64,000 nt of DNA from CAWEWH01 sp963812775. Its GTDB lineage: Bacteria > Pseudomonadota > Alphaproteobacteria > Rhizobiales > Beijerinckiaceae. Made by a program: the position numbers and the translations under genes. Positions 1-8,683 of the stretch are shown piece by piece. The stretch spans positions 1,335,987 to 1,399,986 of the forward strand of contig CAWEWH010000007.1 in assembly GCA_963812775.1 (NCBI GenBank). Reading direction: 5' to 3'. Numbering within the stretch: position 1 is the first letter of the stretch; every line of letters begins with the position of its first letter. The notes beneath the pieces are model-generated. The model was not told where the DNA came from. It saw nothing but the letters and a program-made list of their open reading frames with translations, and did not search any database.

Positions 1-346
1 ACGGCTTTACCAGGATCTCGTTGACCCCGACCGCGATGGCCCGGTCGATGATGAACTTCTGCGGCTGCGAGATCATCGCCACGATGGGGACGGTGGGGGC
101 CGGCGACGTGGATGGCGTTCTCGCCAGCCTGACGAATTCCTCACCGCTGAGGATCGGCAAGTCCCAATCGAGGACGACGAGATCGGGCCTCAACTCGGAC
201 AACAGGCTCAGCGCCTCCGCACCGTCGGGCGCCTCGGAGATGCGGCGCAGGCCGACCCGCGCCAGCATGTCTCGCACGACCCGACGCAGGTACGAATTGT
301 CGTCGACCACGAGGACCGAAAGGTCAGGAAACAGGGGAGTGTCCAT
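1..346 (-). CDS. Response regulator receiver protein, partial (C-terminus outside window)
   Basis: The minus strand reads from an ATG at 346 to the window edge without a stop, giving about 115 residues. The sequence has the CheY-like receiver layout: an acidic cluster LVVDDNSYLRR near residues 11-21, the phospho-acceptor aspartate in VVLDWDLP, and the conserved lysine in EILVKP right at the truncated end. This is a phosphorylation-controlled signalling domain of a two-component system. It may be a stand-alone CheY-like protein, since a receiver is about 120 residues, or the start of a longer regulator. It is transcribed away from the marR operon. The receiver assignment is firm; output and partner kinase are not visible. 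Confidence 0.85.
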   Translation of the reverse strand, partial: MDTPLFPDLSVLVVDDNSYLRRVVRDMLARVGLRRISEAPDGAEALSLLSELRPDLVVLDWDLPILSGEEFVRLARTPSTSPAPTVPIVAMISQPQKFIIDRAIAVGVNEILVKP

Positions 347-425
347 GGACGCGCACTCTGATCACCCCGGTTCTAGCCGTTAAGGCTTGCGGCTTCCCTA
401 ACGCCGGTCGTGGCGCCCTCACCCC

Positions 426-478
426 TTGACGTCGGCACCCGGGCAATTCATAGTCTGAACAGTAATAAGCCTGCTTAT
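426..478 (+). promoter_or_regulatory. Promoter and MarR-type operator of the marR-emrAB operon
   Basis: A sigma70-like promoter is visible: -35 TTGACG at 426-431, a 17-base spacer, and -10 CATAGT at 449-454. Directly downstream, where transcription should begin, lies a perfect inverted repeat with arms ATAAGC (465-470) and GCTTAT (473-478) around a 2-base centre. MarR-family repressors typically bind such short AT-flanked palindromes overlapping the start of their own operon. The position predicts autorepression of the regulator and the efflux genes, relieved by a ligand. Sequence is seen directly; binding is inference. Confidence 0.65.
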
Positions 479-502
479 CATATGGTAAGTAAAGGATTAG
501 CG

Positions 503-970
503 GTGGTCGACGAGCTCCCGAAGCGAACTTTAGGTTTCCTTCTCAATGACGTGGCGCGGCTGATGCGCAAGCGCTTCCAGCAGCGCGCCCGCCGCCTTGG
601 GCTCACCCGAGCGCAATGGCAGGTGCTCGCCAATCTCAACCGTCACGAAGGCATCCAGCAGAGCGGCCTCGCCGACGTTCTCGACATCGAGCCCATCACG
701 CTCGTTCGCATTCTCGACCGCCTGCAGGCCGCCGGCATGATCGAGCGCCGCCCGCACCCGGCCGATCGCCGCGCCTGGCAGCTCTACCTGACGCCACAGG
801 CACAGCCGGTGCTGCGCGAGATCCGCGCCATCGGCGCCATCGTGCGCGAGGAAACGCTGGCCGGCATTCCGGCCGCCCAGCGCGAGCAGCTCCTCGATAC
901 GCTCGAGGCCATGAAGGAAAACCTGCTGCGCCCCATCGACGACGAAGAGCCGGAGGCGCGCCATGGCTAG
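503..970 (+). CDS. MarR family transcriptional regulator (likely repressor of emrAB)
   Basis: A 155-residue winged-helix regulator. The recognition region LADVLDIEPITLVRILDRL followed by a wing segment ERRPHPADRRAWQLYLT is typical of MarR. I chose GTG at 503 because AAAGGA at 491-496 stands six bases upstream; an in-frame ATG at 482 has no ribosome site and sits on the operator. The stop overlaps the next gene by 8 bases, so it is co-transcribed and probably co-translated with the efflux pump. It should bind the palindrome at 465-478 and release on binding an aromatic or hydrophobic ligand. The ligand cannot be read from sequence. Confidence 0.88.
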   Translation: MVDELPKRTLGFLLNDVARLMRKRFQQRARRLGLTRAQWQVLANLNRHEGIQQSGLADVLDIEPITLVRILDRLQAAGMIERRPHPADRRAWQLYLTPQAQPVLREIRAIGAIVREETLAGIPAAQREQLLDTLEAMKENLLRPIDDEEPEARHG

Positions 971-2147
971 TCCGGCACGCAAGAAAATCGACGAGCCCGA
1001 CAGGCAGGATGCGGATGTCGGCGACAAGACGGTTCCGCGCCTGCGCGAGCCGGCCGCCAAGCCGGTCCGCACGGAGCCGGCGGCCGGGGCCCCTGCCCCC
1101 GCCCCGCAGCGCAAGGCCCGCCGGCGCATCCTGCTGGTCGCCGGACCGCTCGCGGTCGCCGCCGCCTCGCTCTACATTTTCCTTGCCGGCGGACGTTACG
1201 TGTCCACCGACAACGCCTATGTGCGGGCCGACAAGCTCCTCCTCACCACCGACGTGTCGGGCGTGGTCCGCGAGATCAAGGTGCGCGAGAACGATCGCGT
1301 CACCGCCGGGCAGGAGCTGTTCAAGCTCGACGACGAGCCGTACCGCATCGCGCTCGACGGCGCCAAGGCGCAGCTCGGCACCGTGCGCGTGCAGATCGAG
1401 ACGCTGCGCGTGACCTATCAGCAGAACCTGGCACAGGTGACGCAGGCCAAGACCACTGCCGACTATTATGAACGCACGCATCAGCGCCAGACGGACCTCG
1501 CCAAGCGCCAGATCGCCTCGCAAGCCACCCTCGATCAGGTTCGGCATGACTGGGACAGCGCCCGCGACCGCGTCGTGACGGCCGAACGGCAGGCCGACGC
1601 CACCCTCGCCCAGCTCGGCGGCATCGTCGACGCCCCTCTCGAAAGCGATCCGCGCTACCAGCAAGCCAAGGCCCAGGTCGACAAGGCCGAGCGCGACGTT
1701 CGCCGCGCCAGCGTCGTCGCGCCGGGCGCCGGCATCGTCACCAATGTCAACGCGCTGCAAGTCGGCCAGTACCTGCAGGCCGGCCAGGCCGCGTTCAGCC
1801 TGGTGGCCGACGGTCACGTGTGGATCGAGGCCAACCCCAAGGAGACCGACCTCACGCACGTAAAGATCGGCGACCCCGCGACCGTCACGGTGGACAGCTA
1901 CCCCAATCGCGTGTGGAGCGCCAAGGTGGCTAGCATCAGCCCGGCAACCTCGGCCGAGTTCTCGGTGCTGCCGCCTCAGAACGCCTCCGCCAACTGGATC
2001 AAGGTGGTGCAGCGAGTTCCCGTGCGGCTACGCGTCGAGGTTCCGCCCGACGCGCCGCCGCTCAGGGCCGGCATGAGCGTGACGGCGGAGATCGACACCG
2101 GCCACCGCCGCACCTTGCGCGATCTGTTCGCCCGCTTCGGCCTCTAG
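963..2147 (+). CDS. emrA: HlyD/EmrA-type membrane fusion (periplasmic adaptor) protein
   Basis: A 394-residue adaptor of an EmrAB-type tripartite efflux pump. It has a charged, proline-rich cytoplasmic N-terminus, one membrane anchor at about residues 55-76, the family signature STDNAYVRAD (81-90), a biotinyl-lipoyl-like half motif before and after a helical hairpin (about 115-210), then beta-barrel regions with the VWIEANPKETDL stretch. It should link the inner-membrane exporter encoded next to an outer-membrane TolC-like channel, which is not in this window. The start overlaps marR by 8 bases and the stop is 4 bases before emrB. Substrates are unknown; the family exports hydrophobic toxins. 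Confidence 0.92.
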   Translation: MASPARKKIDEPDRQDADVGDKTVPRLREPAAKPVRTEPAAGAPAPAPQRKARRRILLVAGPLAVAAASLYIFLAGGRYVSTDNAYVRADKLLLTTDVSGVVREIKVRENDRVTAGQELFKLDDEPYRIALDGAKAQLGTVRVQIETLRVTYQQNLAQVTQAKTTADYYERTHQRQTDLAKRQIASQATLDQVRHDWDSARDRVVTAERQADATLAQLGGIVDAPLESDPRYQQAKAQVDKAERDVRRASVVAPGAGIVTNVNALQVGQYLQAGQAAFSLVADGHVWIEANPKETDLTHVKIGDPATVTVDSYPNRVWSAKVASISPATSAEFSVLPPQNASANWIKVVQRVPVRLRVEVPPDAPPLRAGMSVTAEIDTGHRRTLRDLFARFGL

Positions 2148-2151
2148 TCCC

Positions 2152-3687
2152 ATGATACCGACCGACGCCCCGCATCGTCGGGCCATCACGGCCTCGGTGA
2201 TGCTGGCCGTCATCCTGCAGTCGATCGACGTCACCATCGCCAACGTGGCGCTGCCGCAGATGCAGGGCTCGCTGTCGGCCACCCAGGACCAGATCCACTG
2301 GGTGCTGACCTCCTACGTGGTGGCTTCCGCCATCATGATGCCGATCACCGGCTATCTGGCGACGCGTTTCGGCCGCAAGCGCGTGTTCCTGACGGTGGTC
2401 GTCGGCTTCGTGCTCTCGTCGGTCTTCGTCGGCATCGCTACGAGCCTTCCGGAGATCGTGCTCTACCGCTTCATCCAGGGGCTCTTCGGCGCGCCGCTCG
2501 TTCCCCTCACCCAGTCGATCATGCTCGACATGAACCCCGGCGGCCGCCGCGGCCCGGCCATGGCGATCTTCGGCATGGGCATCATGGTCGGCCCCATCAT
2601 GGGGCCGTTTCTCGGCGGCTGGCTGACCGAGACCTATAGCTGGCGCTTCGTGTTCTACATCAATGTGCCGATCGGGCTCGTCGCCTTCCTCGGGCTGTGG
2701 ACGTTCTTGCCGGAGACGACGATCGAGCGCGACCGCCGCTTCGATTGGTTCGGCTTCGGCGCCTTGAGTTTCGCCATCGCCGCCCTGCAATTCGTTCTCG
2801 ACCGCGGCCACGACCTCGACTGGTTCAGCTCGAACCAGATCATCGCGGCGACGGTGCTCGGCGGCGTGGCCGTGTATCTGTTCGTGGTGCATCTTACAAC
2901 CACCAAGGAACGCTCCTTCATCGACAGGCACATTTTCGACGATCGCAACTTCGTCATCGGCCTTCTGTTGGTCGCGGTCGTCGGCCTCAACCTGTTGGCC
3001 TCGGTCGTGCTGATCACCCCCTACATGCAGAACCTGATGGGATACCCGGTCATGACGGCCGGCGAGGTCCTGGCGACGCGCGGCCTCGGCACCATGGCGG
3101 CCATGTTCGTCGTCGGCCGCCTCATCGATCGCATGGACCCGCGCCTCTTGATCTTCTTCGGCTTCAGCCTGTCTGTCGTGTTCATGTGGGAGAGCTCGAC
3201 GTTCACGCCGCAGGTTTCCCAGCAACAGCTCATCACGAACGGGCTGCTGCAGGGCTTCGCCCTCGGCTTCTGTTTCGTGCCGCTCAGCACGCTCACTTTC
3301 GCGACCTTGGCGCCGGACGTGCGCACCCAGGGCACGTCGCTCTACGGGCTGATGCGCAATCTCGGCCAGAGCGTCGGCGTCGCCGTCGTCGTGTTCCTGT
3401 TCGGCCGCAGTGCGCAGGCCAACCAGTGGGCCATCTCCGAGTCCATCACGCCCTTCAACGACGCGCTTCGGTACTTCGCCAAGGACCACTGGAACATGGC
3501 GACCACCGCCGGCCGCGCCGCGCTCAATCACGAGGTGACGCGGCAGGCGGAAGTCATCGCCTATAGCAACGACTTCACCATCCTGATGTATTTCCTGATC
3601 GCGACGATGCCGCTGATCTTCCTGCTGCGTCGCCCCGAGCGGCCACCGCCGATCCCCGAGCCGGAGACCGCCACCGCCGGCGCCTGA
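2152..3687 (+). CDS. emrB: DHA2 family MFS multidrug exporter, EmrB-like
   Basis: A 511-residue proton-driven exporter of the drug:H+ antiporter-2 (14-helix) family. Near the N-terminus it carries the helix-1 signature DVTIANVALPQMQGSL, motif A (GYLATRFGRKR) after helix 2 and the antiporter motif C-like GPIMGPFLGGWL in helix 5. Length fits EmrB (about 510). It follows emrA directly and lies under the same MarR-type promoter, so regulator, adaptor and pump form one three-gene operon. A hairpin-poor 14-base gap separates it from the convergent hydrolase gene. Substrate range cannot be inferred. Confidence 0.92.
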   Translation: MIPTDAPHRRAITASVMLAVILQSIDVTIANVALPQMQGSLSATQDQIHWVLTSYVVASAIMMPITGYLATRFGRKRVFLTVVVGFVLSSVFVGIATSLPEIVLYRFIQGLFGAPLVPLTQSIMLDMNPGGRRGPAMAIFGMGIMVGPIMGPFLGGWLTETYSWRFVFYINVPIGLVAFLGLWTFLPETTIERDRRFDWFGFGALSFAIAALQFVLDRGHDLDWFSSNQIIAATVLGGVAVYLFVVHLTTTKERSFIDRHIFDDRNFVIGLLLVAVVGLNLLASVVLITPYMQNLMGYPVMTAGEVLATRGLGTMAAMFVVGRLIDRMDPRLLIFFGFSLSVVFMWESSTFTPQVSQQQLITNGLLQGFALGFCFVPLSTLTFATLAPDVRTQGTSLYGLMRNLGQSVGVAVVVFLFGRSAQANQWAISESITPFNDALRYFAKDHWNMATTAGRAALNHEVTRQAEVIAYSNDFTILMYFLIATMPLIFLLRRPERPPPIPEPETATAGA

Positions 3688-3701
3688 CGGCGGACAACCT
3701 C

Positions 3702-4832
3702 TCAGGGCCGCGGTAACCGGTCCATGAACGCCTGCAGGCTCGGGGCCCACAGGGCCGCGTCGAAGCCGGACGCCAAATGTCCCTTTTCGCTCTTCAGCTC
3801 GAAGTAGGTGGCGTCGACGCCGGCCGCCTTCAGCTTCTCCATGACGCCGGGCCCTATGGTGGCCGGAAACAGCTTGTCGGTCGTGGACAGCCCGTAGAGC
3901 AGCTTCGCCTTGATCTTCTTGAGCTCCGCCTCGACGCCGAAGCGGACGGCGGCGCGGCGCAGCACGACCAGCGAATGGCCGTCGAAGACCCGCGCCCAAC
4001 CCTCGGCCAGCTTGCGGACGGCTTTGTCACGCTCGGCGCGGTCGGGAATGGCGGCGGCGAGCTGTTCCTGCATGCCGTAGCCGTTGAGCGTGGCGATACG
4101 CATCTCGACCATCGTCTTGCCGATGCCGCCGTTCTCGTAGTAGCGGCCGTCATTCCAGTTGGGGTCCTTGGCGAGCGACGCGATCAGGTCGTCGACGAGG
4201 CTCTCGTCGCCGCGCCCCTGGGGCGAGCTCACCGCCACCACGACGCCATCCATGAACTCGGGATGGGTCACGGCCCATTGGAACGACTGATAGCCGCCGA
4301 AGGACGGGCCAGCCACCATGACGAGGTGCTTGACGCCGAGCGTATCGAGCAGGCGCTTCTGCATCGACACCATGTCCTTGAGGGTGATCACCGGAAACTC
4401 AGGGCCATAGGGCTTTCCGGTGCGCGGATCGAGGCTCTTGGGGCCAGATGAGCCATACGAAGAGCCGGGCATGTTCGACGACACGACGTAGAAGCGCCCG
4501 GTGTCGATGGGCCGCCCCGACCCGATCAGCTCGTCCCACCAGCCCGGTGTCGTCTCGTCATGGCCCGCCGCCGCCTTTCCGGGCGCATAGCGGCCGCCGG
4601 CATGGTGGCTCGACGAATAGCCATGGCAGAGCAGGATGGCATTGCGGCCGTCGGGGCGCAGGACCCCGTAGGTCTCGTAGGCGAGCTGCGCCTGCGGCAA
4701 CGTCGCGCCGCTCTCGAGGCGCACATCGCCCAACACGAGAATCTTGCTTTCCACCGGCGCCATGCCGGGGCGTGCCGACGCTGCCGTCGAGGGCGAGACT
4801 GCGGCTGCCGAACCTGCTGCACTGACTGCCAT
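3702..4832 (-). CDS. MetX-like alpha/beta hydrolase (homoserine O-acetyltransferase family)
   Basis: A 376-residue alpha/beta hydrolase of the homoserine acetyltransferase clade. The nucleophile elbow is GPSFGGYQ instead of the usual GGSMGG of true MetX; the later acid (in TTDKLFP) and histidine (in EKGHLASGFD) complete a plausible Ser-Asp-His triad. The N-terminal strand region with YETYG and ILLCHGYSSSHH (oxyanion side) is also typical. Start ATG 4832 is chosen because GGAGGTGACG lies just upstream; longer in-frame starts have none. The altered elbow and absence of met genes nearby argue for a related hydrolase or acyltransferase instead of methionine synthesis. Confidence 0.8.
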   Translation of the reverse strand: MAVSAAGSAAAVSPSTAASARPGMAPVESKILVLGDVRLESGATLPQAQLAYETYGVLRPDGRNAILLCHGYSSSHHAGGRYAPGKAAAGHDETTPGWWDELIGSGRPIDTGRFYVVSSNMPGSSYGSSGPKSLDPRTGKPYGPEFPVITLKDMVSMQKRLLDTLGVKHLVMVAGPSFGGYQSFQWAVTHPEFMDGVVVAVSSPQGRGDESLVDDLIASLAKDPNWNDGRYYENGGIGKTMVEMRIATLNGYGMQEQLAAAIPDRAERDKAVRKLAEGWARVFDGHSLVVLRRAAVRFGVEAELKKIKAKLLYGLSTTDKLFPATIGPGVMEKLKAAGVDATYFELKSEKGHLASGFDAALWAPSLQAFMDRLPRP

Positions 4833-4984
4833 CGTCACCTCCCTGTGAGCGCGAGGCACTCTATGAGGGGGCCGTGCGCGGCTCAAGCGGCAAGACGGAT
4901 TCGTCGCGGTCTGGCAAAGTGCGCCCGGAAACGGGATCGTCAGAGACACGTTCGGGTGCCGCTGACGCCAGGGGGAGGACATCG

Positions 4985-6280
4985 ATGCGCGTGCTGCTGA
5001 CGGGGGCCGCCGGCTTGATCGGCTCGGCGGTGGCGGCGCGGCTGCACGCCGCCGGGCACGAGATCGTCGCCGTGATGCATTCCAGCTCGGCCGTCGCCGA
5101 GGCCCTCGTCGTCGACCGGCGTGTCATCCTCGACATGGCAAGGGCCACGCGACCCGAGGACTGGCGGCCCCATCTCCAGCGCGTCGACGTGGTGGTCAAC
5201 TGCGCCGGCGTGCTCCAGGACAGCCCCCGCAATTCCACGGCAGGCGTTCACCTGCATGGCACCTCGGCACTGTTCAGGGCCTGCGTCGACGCCAAGGTGA
5301 AACGCATCATCCATGTCTCGGCCATTGGCGCCGATCAGGACGCGCCCACCGCCTTCTCGCAGACCAAGCACGCCGCCGACGCGGCGCTGATGTCGCTCGA
5401 CATCGACTGGGTCATCCTGCACCCGTCCATGGTGCTGGGCCGCGGCGCCCATGGCGGCAGCGCGCTGCTTCGCGGCCTGGCGGCGCTTCCGGTTCTCCCC
5501 GTCGTGCCCGACACGCAGCCGCTGCAGGTGGTGCATCTCGACGATCTCGTTGCCACCATCATGTTCTTTCTCAACCCGGCCGCGCCGGCCCGGCAGGCTC
5601 TGCAGATCGTCGGGCCGGAACGCTATTCGCTGACCGACCTCGTGCAGCTCTTTCGCCGCTGGCTCGGGTGGCGTCCTGTGGGCAATGTCCGCATGCCGCC
5701 ATGGCTCGCGACATCGCTGTTCCGGCTCGGCGACGCGGTGAGCCTGCTCGGCTGGCGCCCGCCGGTCCGCAGCACGGTGCAGCGCGAGATTGCCCGCGGC
5801 AGCGTCGGCGATCCAGGCCAATGGACGCGGCTGACCGGCATCAAGCCGCGCGCCCTGCCGGCCGCGCTGGCGGCGGAGCCGGCTTCCGTGCAGGAGCGCT
5901 GGTTCGCGCGGCTCTATCTGCTGAAGCCGCTCGTCTTCGGCGTGCTGGTGCTGTTCTGGATCGGCACCGGCCTCGTCACCCTCGGGCCGGGATGGGAGAT
6001 CGGCAAGGTCCTGATGCGCGAGGCAGGCGTTCGCGAGCCGCTGGCATTGTTCACGATGATCGCCGGCTCGCTCGCCGACATCGTGATCGGCATTGGCATC
6101 GCCTTCCGGCGTACGGCACGCCTTGCGCTGCATGCGGCCATCGCACTGTCGCTTGCCTACGCCATCATCGGCACGGTTCTGTTGCCTCGCCTGTGGGCGG
6201 ACCCGGTCGGCCCCATGTGGAAAATCTGCCCGATCATCGTGCTCCTGATGGTGGCGCTCGCCATCCGCGAGGAGCGTTGA
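4985..6280 (+). CDS. NAD(P)-binding SDR-like protein fused to a DoxX-like membrane domain
   Basis: A 431-residue fusion. Residues 1-300 form an atypical short-chain dehydrogenase (NAD-dependent epimerase/NmrA-like) with the nucleotide motif TGAAGLIGS at residues 6-14, a VNCAGVL strand and IHVSAIGA instead of a clear YxxxK, so it may bind the nucleotide without strong catalysis. From about residue 310 there are four hydrophobic segments (for example PLVFGVLVLFWIGTGLVTL) resembling DoxX-like membrane proteins. Start ATG 4985 follows GGGGGAGGAC. The stop overlaps the next start by one base (TGATG), implying translational coupling with a DUF2269 membrane protein. Role unknown; possibly a redox sensor at the membrane. 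Confidence 0.82.
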   Translation: MRVLLTGAAGLIGSAVAARLHAAGHEIVAVMHSSSAVAEALVVDRRVILDMARATRPEDWRPHLQRVDVVVNCAGVLQDSPRNSTAGVHLHGTSALFRACVDAKVKRIIHVSAIGADQDAPTAFSQTKHAADAALMSLDIDWVILHPSMVLGRGAHGGSALLRGLAALPVLPVVPDTQPLQVVHLDDLVATIMFFLNPAAPARQALQIVGPERYSLTDLVQLFRRWLGWRPVGNVRMPPWLATSLFRLGDAVSLLGWRPPVRSTVQREIARGSVGDPGQWTRLTGIKPRALPAALAAEPASVQERWFARLYLLKPLVFGVLVLFWIGTGLVTLGPGWEIGKVLMREAGVREPLALFTMIAGSLADIVIGIGIAFRRTARLALHAAIALSLAYAIIGTVLLPRLWADPVGPMWKICPIIVLLMVALAIREER

Positions 6281-6771
6281 TGCTCTATGGGCTGCTGAAA
6301 TACCTGCATGTCATCGGCGCCGCAGTCCTCCTCGGTACCGGCGCCGGCATCGCCCTCTTCATGCTTCTGGCCCACCGCACCGGCAACGTCATCGTCATCG
6401 CGCACGTGGCCCGCATGGTGGTTTTCGCCGACTTCGTCTTCACCACGACGGCTGTCGTCCTGCAGCCGATCACCGGCGTGCTGCTCGTCCTCTATCTCGG
6501 CTATTCGCTGCGCGAGGGTTGGATCGCCCTGTCGCTGCTGCTTTACGTCTTCACGGGCGCCTTCTGGGTGCCGGTCGTGCTCATGCAGATGCGCATGCGC
6601 GACCTGGCGGCGGCCGCCTTGGCAGCCGAGGCGCCGCTGCCTGCGGAATATCACCGGCTGTTCCGGCGCTGGTTTCATTTCGGCTTTCCAGCCTTCGCGG
6701 CCGTCGCCGCCATCTTCTGGCTGATGATCATGAAGCCGGACCTGGCCACGCTGCTCGGTGCCGCCCCCTGA
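6280..6771 (+). CDS. DUF2269-type integral membrane protein
   Basis: A 163-residue protein with four predicted membrane helices, beginning with LLKYLHVIGAAVLLGTGAG, then a helix with FADFVFTTTAVVLQPITGV, YVFTGAFWVPVVLMQM and a last one before IMKPDL. This layout, including an N-terminal histidine in the first helix, fits the DUF2269 family. It is translationally coupled to the SDR-DoxX fusion upstream (one-base overlap) and probably works with it. A small membrane redox or heme-linked function is possible because of the helix-1 histidine, but that is inference. Its stop is followed by about 100 bases without a gene. Confidence 0.75.
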   Translation: MLYGLLKYLHVIGAAVLLGTGAGIALFMLLAHRTGNVIVIAHVARMVVFADFVFTTTAVVLQPITGVLLVLYLGYSLREGWIALSLLLYVFTGAFWVPVVLMQMRMRDLAAAALAAEAPLPAEYHRLFRRWFHFGFPAFAAVAAIFWLMIMKPDLATLLGAAP

Positions 6772-6877
6772 ACGCCGGTCGAATTCTCGCTGAGACGCCG
6801 CTTGCTTGAGTTGCGTCGTTGATCCAGGATGACGTTGTCTGGATCGATCGCCCGGCACGACAGCGCGGCGAGTATCG

Positions 6878-7783
6878 ATGCCTCGGCTGAGCGCACCCTT
6901 TGCAATTTCCGCCCTGCTCCTCAGCGGGCACGTGACGGCGCGCGCGGATTGCGCGGAGCTGATCCAGAACTACCGTGCTACGAAGCAGCAACTTGCGTCG
7001 CCGCAGCTCAACGCGTATCTCGCGCGCGCAGCGCGGGAGGGATGCCTCTCCCTCGTGGCTGAACTCCTGAGCGAGGGCGCGACGGTCGCCGGCCGGGGGC
7101 GGCTAGGTGATACCGCGCTACATCATGCGGCAAGGGCCGCCGAGCCGGAGGTGGTTGCATATCTGCTTGCTCAAGGCGCCGACATTGAGCAACGCAAGCT
7201 CAACGGTGAAACCCCGCTCACGATCGCCATTCAATTCAATCGCTCACGCACGGCCATGTTGTTGCTCGACCGGGGCGCCGATCCGAATGCACCCGGAAAA
7301 TCCGAAGCCTCGCCGTTGATCGTCGCGGCATACTCCAGGAACGAACAAATCGTTCGGGAGCTCTTGAGCCGCGGAGCCAACAAGGACACGGCAGACAAAA
7401 CGGGCAAGACCGCGATCATATACGCGGCAGGACTCGGCCTTGGGACTGTCGTCGAGCAGTTGATCGCTACAGGTGTTTCCGTGAATGCACGTTATGGAAA
7501 CGAGCTGACCGTTCTCATGTGGGCGGCCGGCCACTCGGATGACGTGCGCGATGAGGCGGCCTTGGAGACCGTGCAGCTCCTCGTCTCAAAGGGGGCGCGC
7601 TTGGACAACGTCGACAATCGCGGGCGATCTGCCATCATGATCGCGGCCGAGCTCGGCCACGCCGGTATTGTGGCGTTCCTGCGTGGAGCTGGCGCCACCA
7701 CGACGCTTCGAGATCTTGCGGGCGCCACGGCCCTCGATCTTGCCGCCAATGACACCGTCCGCAACAAGCTAACGGGTGAATAA
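6878..7783 (+). CDS. Exported ankyrin repeat protein
   Basis: A 301-residue protein with a probable N-terminal signal sequence (LSAPFAISALLLSGHVTARA, then DCAEL). The rest is six to seven ankyrin repeats of about 33 residues, seen as recurring units such as GDTALHHAARAAEPEVVAYL, NGETPLTIAIQ and RGRSAIMIAAELGHAGIV; one repeat is lengthened by about seven residues around DDVRDEAALET. Ankyrin arrays are protein-binding scaffolds; a periplasmic one (AnkB-like) can protect or partner catalases and other enzymes. It lies next to a periplasmic cytochrome c and quinoprotein dehydrogenase, transcribed convergently, so a partnership is possible but unsupported. No strong ribosome site was seen at the start. 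Confidence 0.85.
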   Translation: MPRLSAPFAISALLLSGHVTARADCAELIQNYRATKQQLASPQLNAYLARAAREGCLSLVAELLSEGATVAGRGRLGDTALHHAARAAEPEVVAYLLAQGADIEQRKLNGETPLTIAIQFNRSRTAMLLLDRGADPNAPGKSEASPLIVAAYSRNEQIVRELLSRGANKDTADKTGKTAIIYAAGLGLGTVVEQLIATGVSVNARYGNELTVLMWAAGHSDDVRDEAALETVQLLVSKGARLDNVDNRGRSAIMIAAELGHAGIVAFLRGAGATTTLRDLAGATALDLAANDTVRNKLTGE

Positions 7784-8003
7784 CGCACCGCGTTCCGACC
7801 TGGGCGCCAGTAGACGCCGAGCGCGTCCAACTCGCGAGCCGTCAGGGGCTCATCCGCACCGGTCCGACCGGCACCTTTTGCAAGCCCAGCGTTGCGGGCG
7901 AGCACCCTTTCACGATTGACGGGGATCGTGCCGAGCACCCTTGCCGCGAGGTGAGTGAGGGGTGCGATCTCGTCACCCAGCGTCGCCCGAGGAGAACCCT
8001 GAC

Positions 8004-8591
8004 TTACCGCAGTCCCGCCAGGAATTCGGCGAGCGCCGTGATGTCCTCGTCCGATGCTGCCCGCATCAGTGAGGTCATGCCGGGGTTGTTGGCGCGCTCT
8101 CCGTTGCGAATTTCGATCATCGACTTTTCGAGATATTCTCGCGTCTGCCCGGCGAGCCGTGGATTTGTGCTATCACCCAGATAGTTGGACTGGTGACATG
8201 ACGTGCAGGCGAGCGCCACATTCGCGCGCGCTGCCTTCGCGGAGACCTCACGGTCAGCAGCGGGCTGAGGGTTCCAGGGCCATGGCTTCTTGGCATAGTA
8301 TTCCGCGAGTCTGAGGAGGTCGCTACGGTCGAGCGCCTCGACGATCGCTTTCATCTGCTCGTTGGCGCGCGTACCCTTGCTGTAGTCGCGCAGCTGAAGG
8401 TAAGTGTATCCCGCGTGCTGGCCCCAAAGAATAGGGATCGTCTTGTCGTCGGGCATGCCTTTTTCGCCGTGGCACGCGTCGCAAAGCTGCACCTTCTCAT
8501 CGAACGTTTGGCCAACGACCGTCTGTGTCATCGCAGCGAGAAACGAGAAGAATAGCGCACAGGCTGCCGCTCGAGAATCTACGTTTCGCAC
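8004..8591 (-). CDS. Periplasmic diheme cytochrome c
   Basis: A 195-residue exported cytochrome with a signal sequence (ACALFFSFLAAMTQTVVG) and two heme c attachment motifs, CDACH near residue 37 and CTSCH near residue 132, each starting a class I cytochrome fold. The duplicated architecture fits c4-like diheme electron carriers. GTG at 8591 is the start, with GAAGGA upstream. It is 92 bases downstream of the PQQ-dependent dehydrogenase on the same strand and is the natural electron acceptor that passes electrons from the quinoprotein to the respiratory chain. Functional pairing is inferred from gene order. Confidence 0.88.
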   Translation of the reverse strand: MRNVDSRAAACALFFSFLAAMTQTVVGQTFDEKVQLCDACHGEKGMPDDKTIPILWGQHAGYTYLQLRDYSKGTRANEQMKAIVEALDRSDLLRLAEYYAKKPWPWNPQPAADREVSAKAARANVALACTSCHQSNYLGDSTNPRLAGQTREYLEKSMIEIRNGERANNPGMTSLMRAASDEDITALAEFLAGLR

Positions 8592-8683
8592 ACGGATCCT
8601 TCGGAGGTTTATGTCACGCCCAGCGCTCGGGGTGACGGAGCCAATCGAGCTCCGCTACCCTTTGCGCGTGCAATCGCCGATCT

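Noticed and set aside
7784..8003. Coherent-looking minus-strand fragment downstream of the ankyrin gene
   Set aside because: About 65 residues read well but there is no start with a ribosome site, no recognisable family and no continuation; it may be a remnant but cannot be supported.
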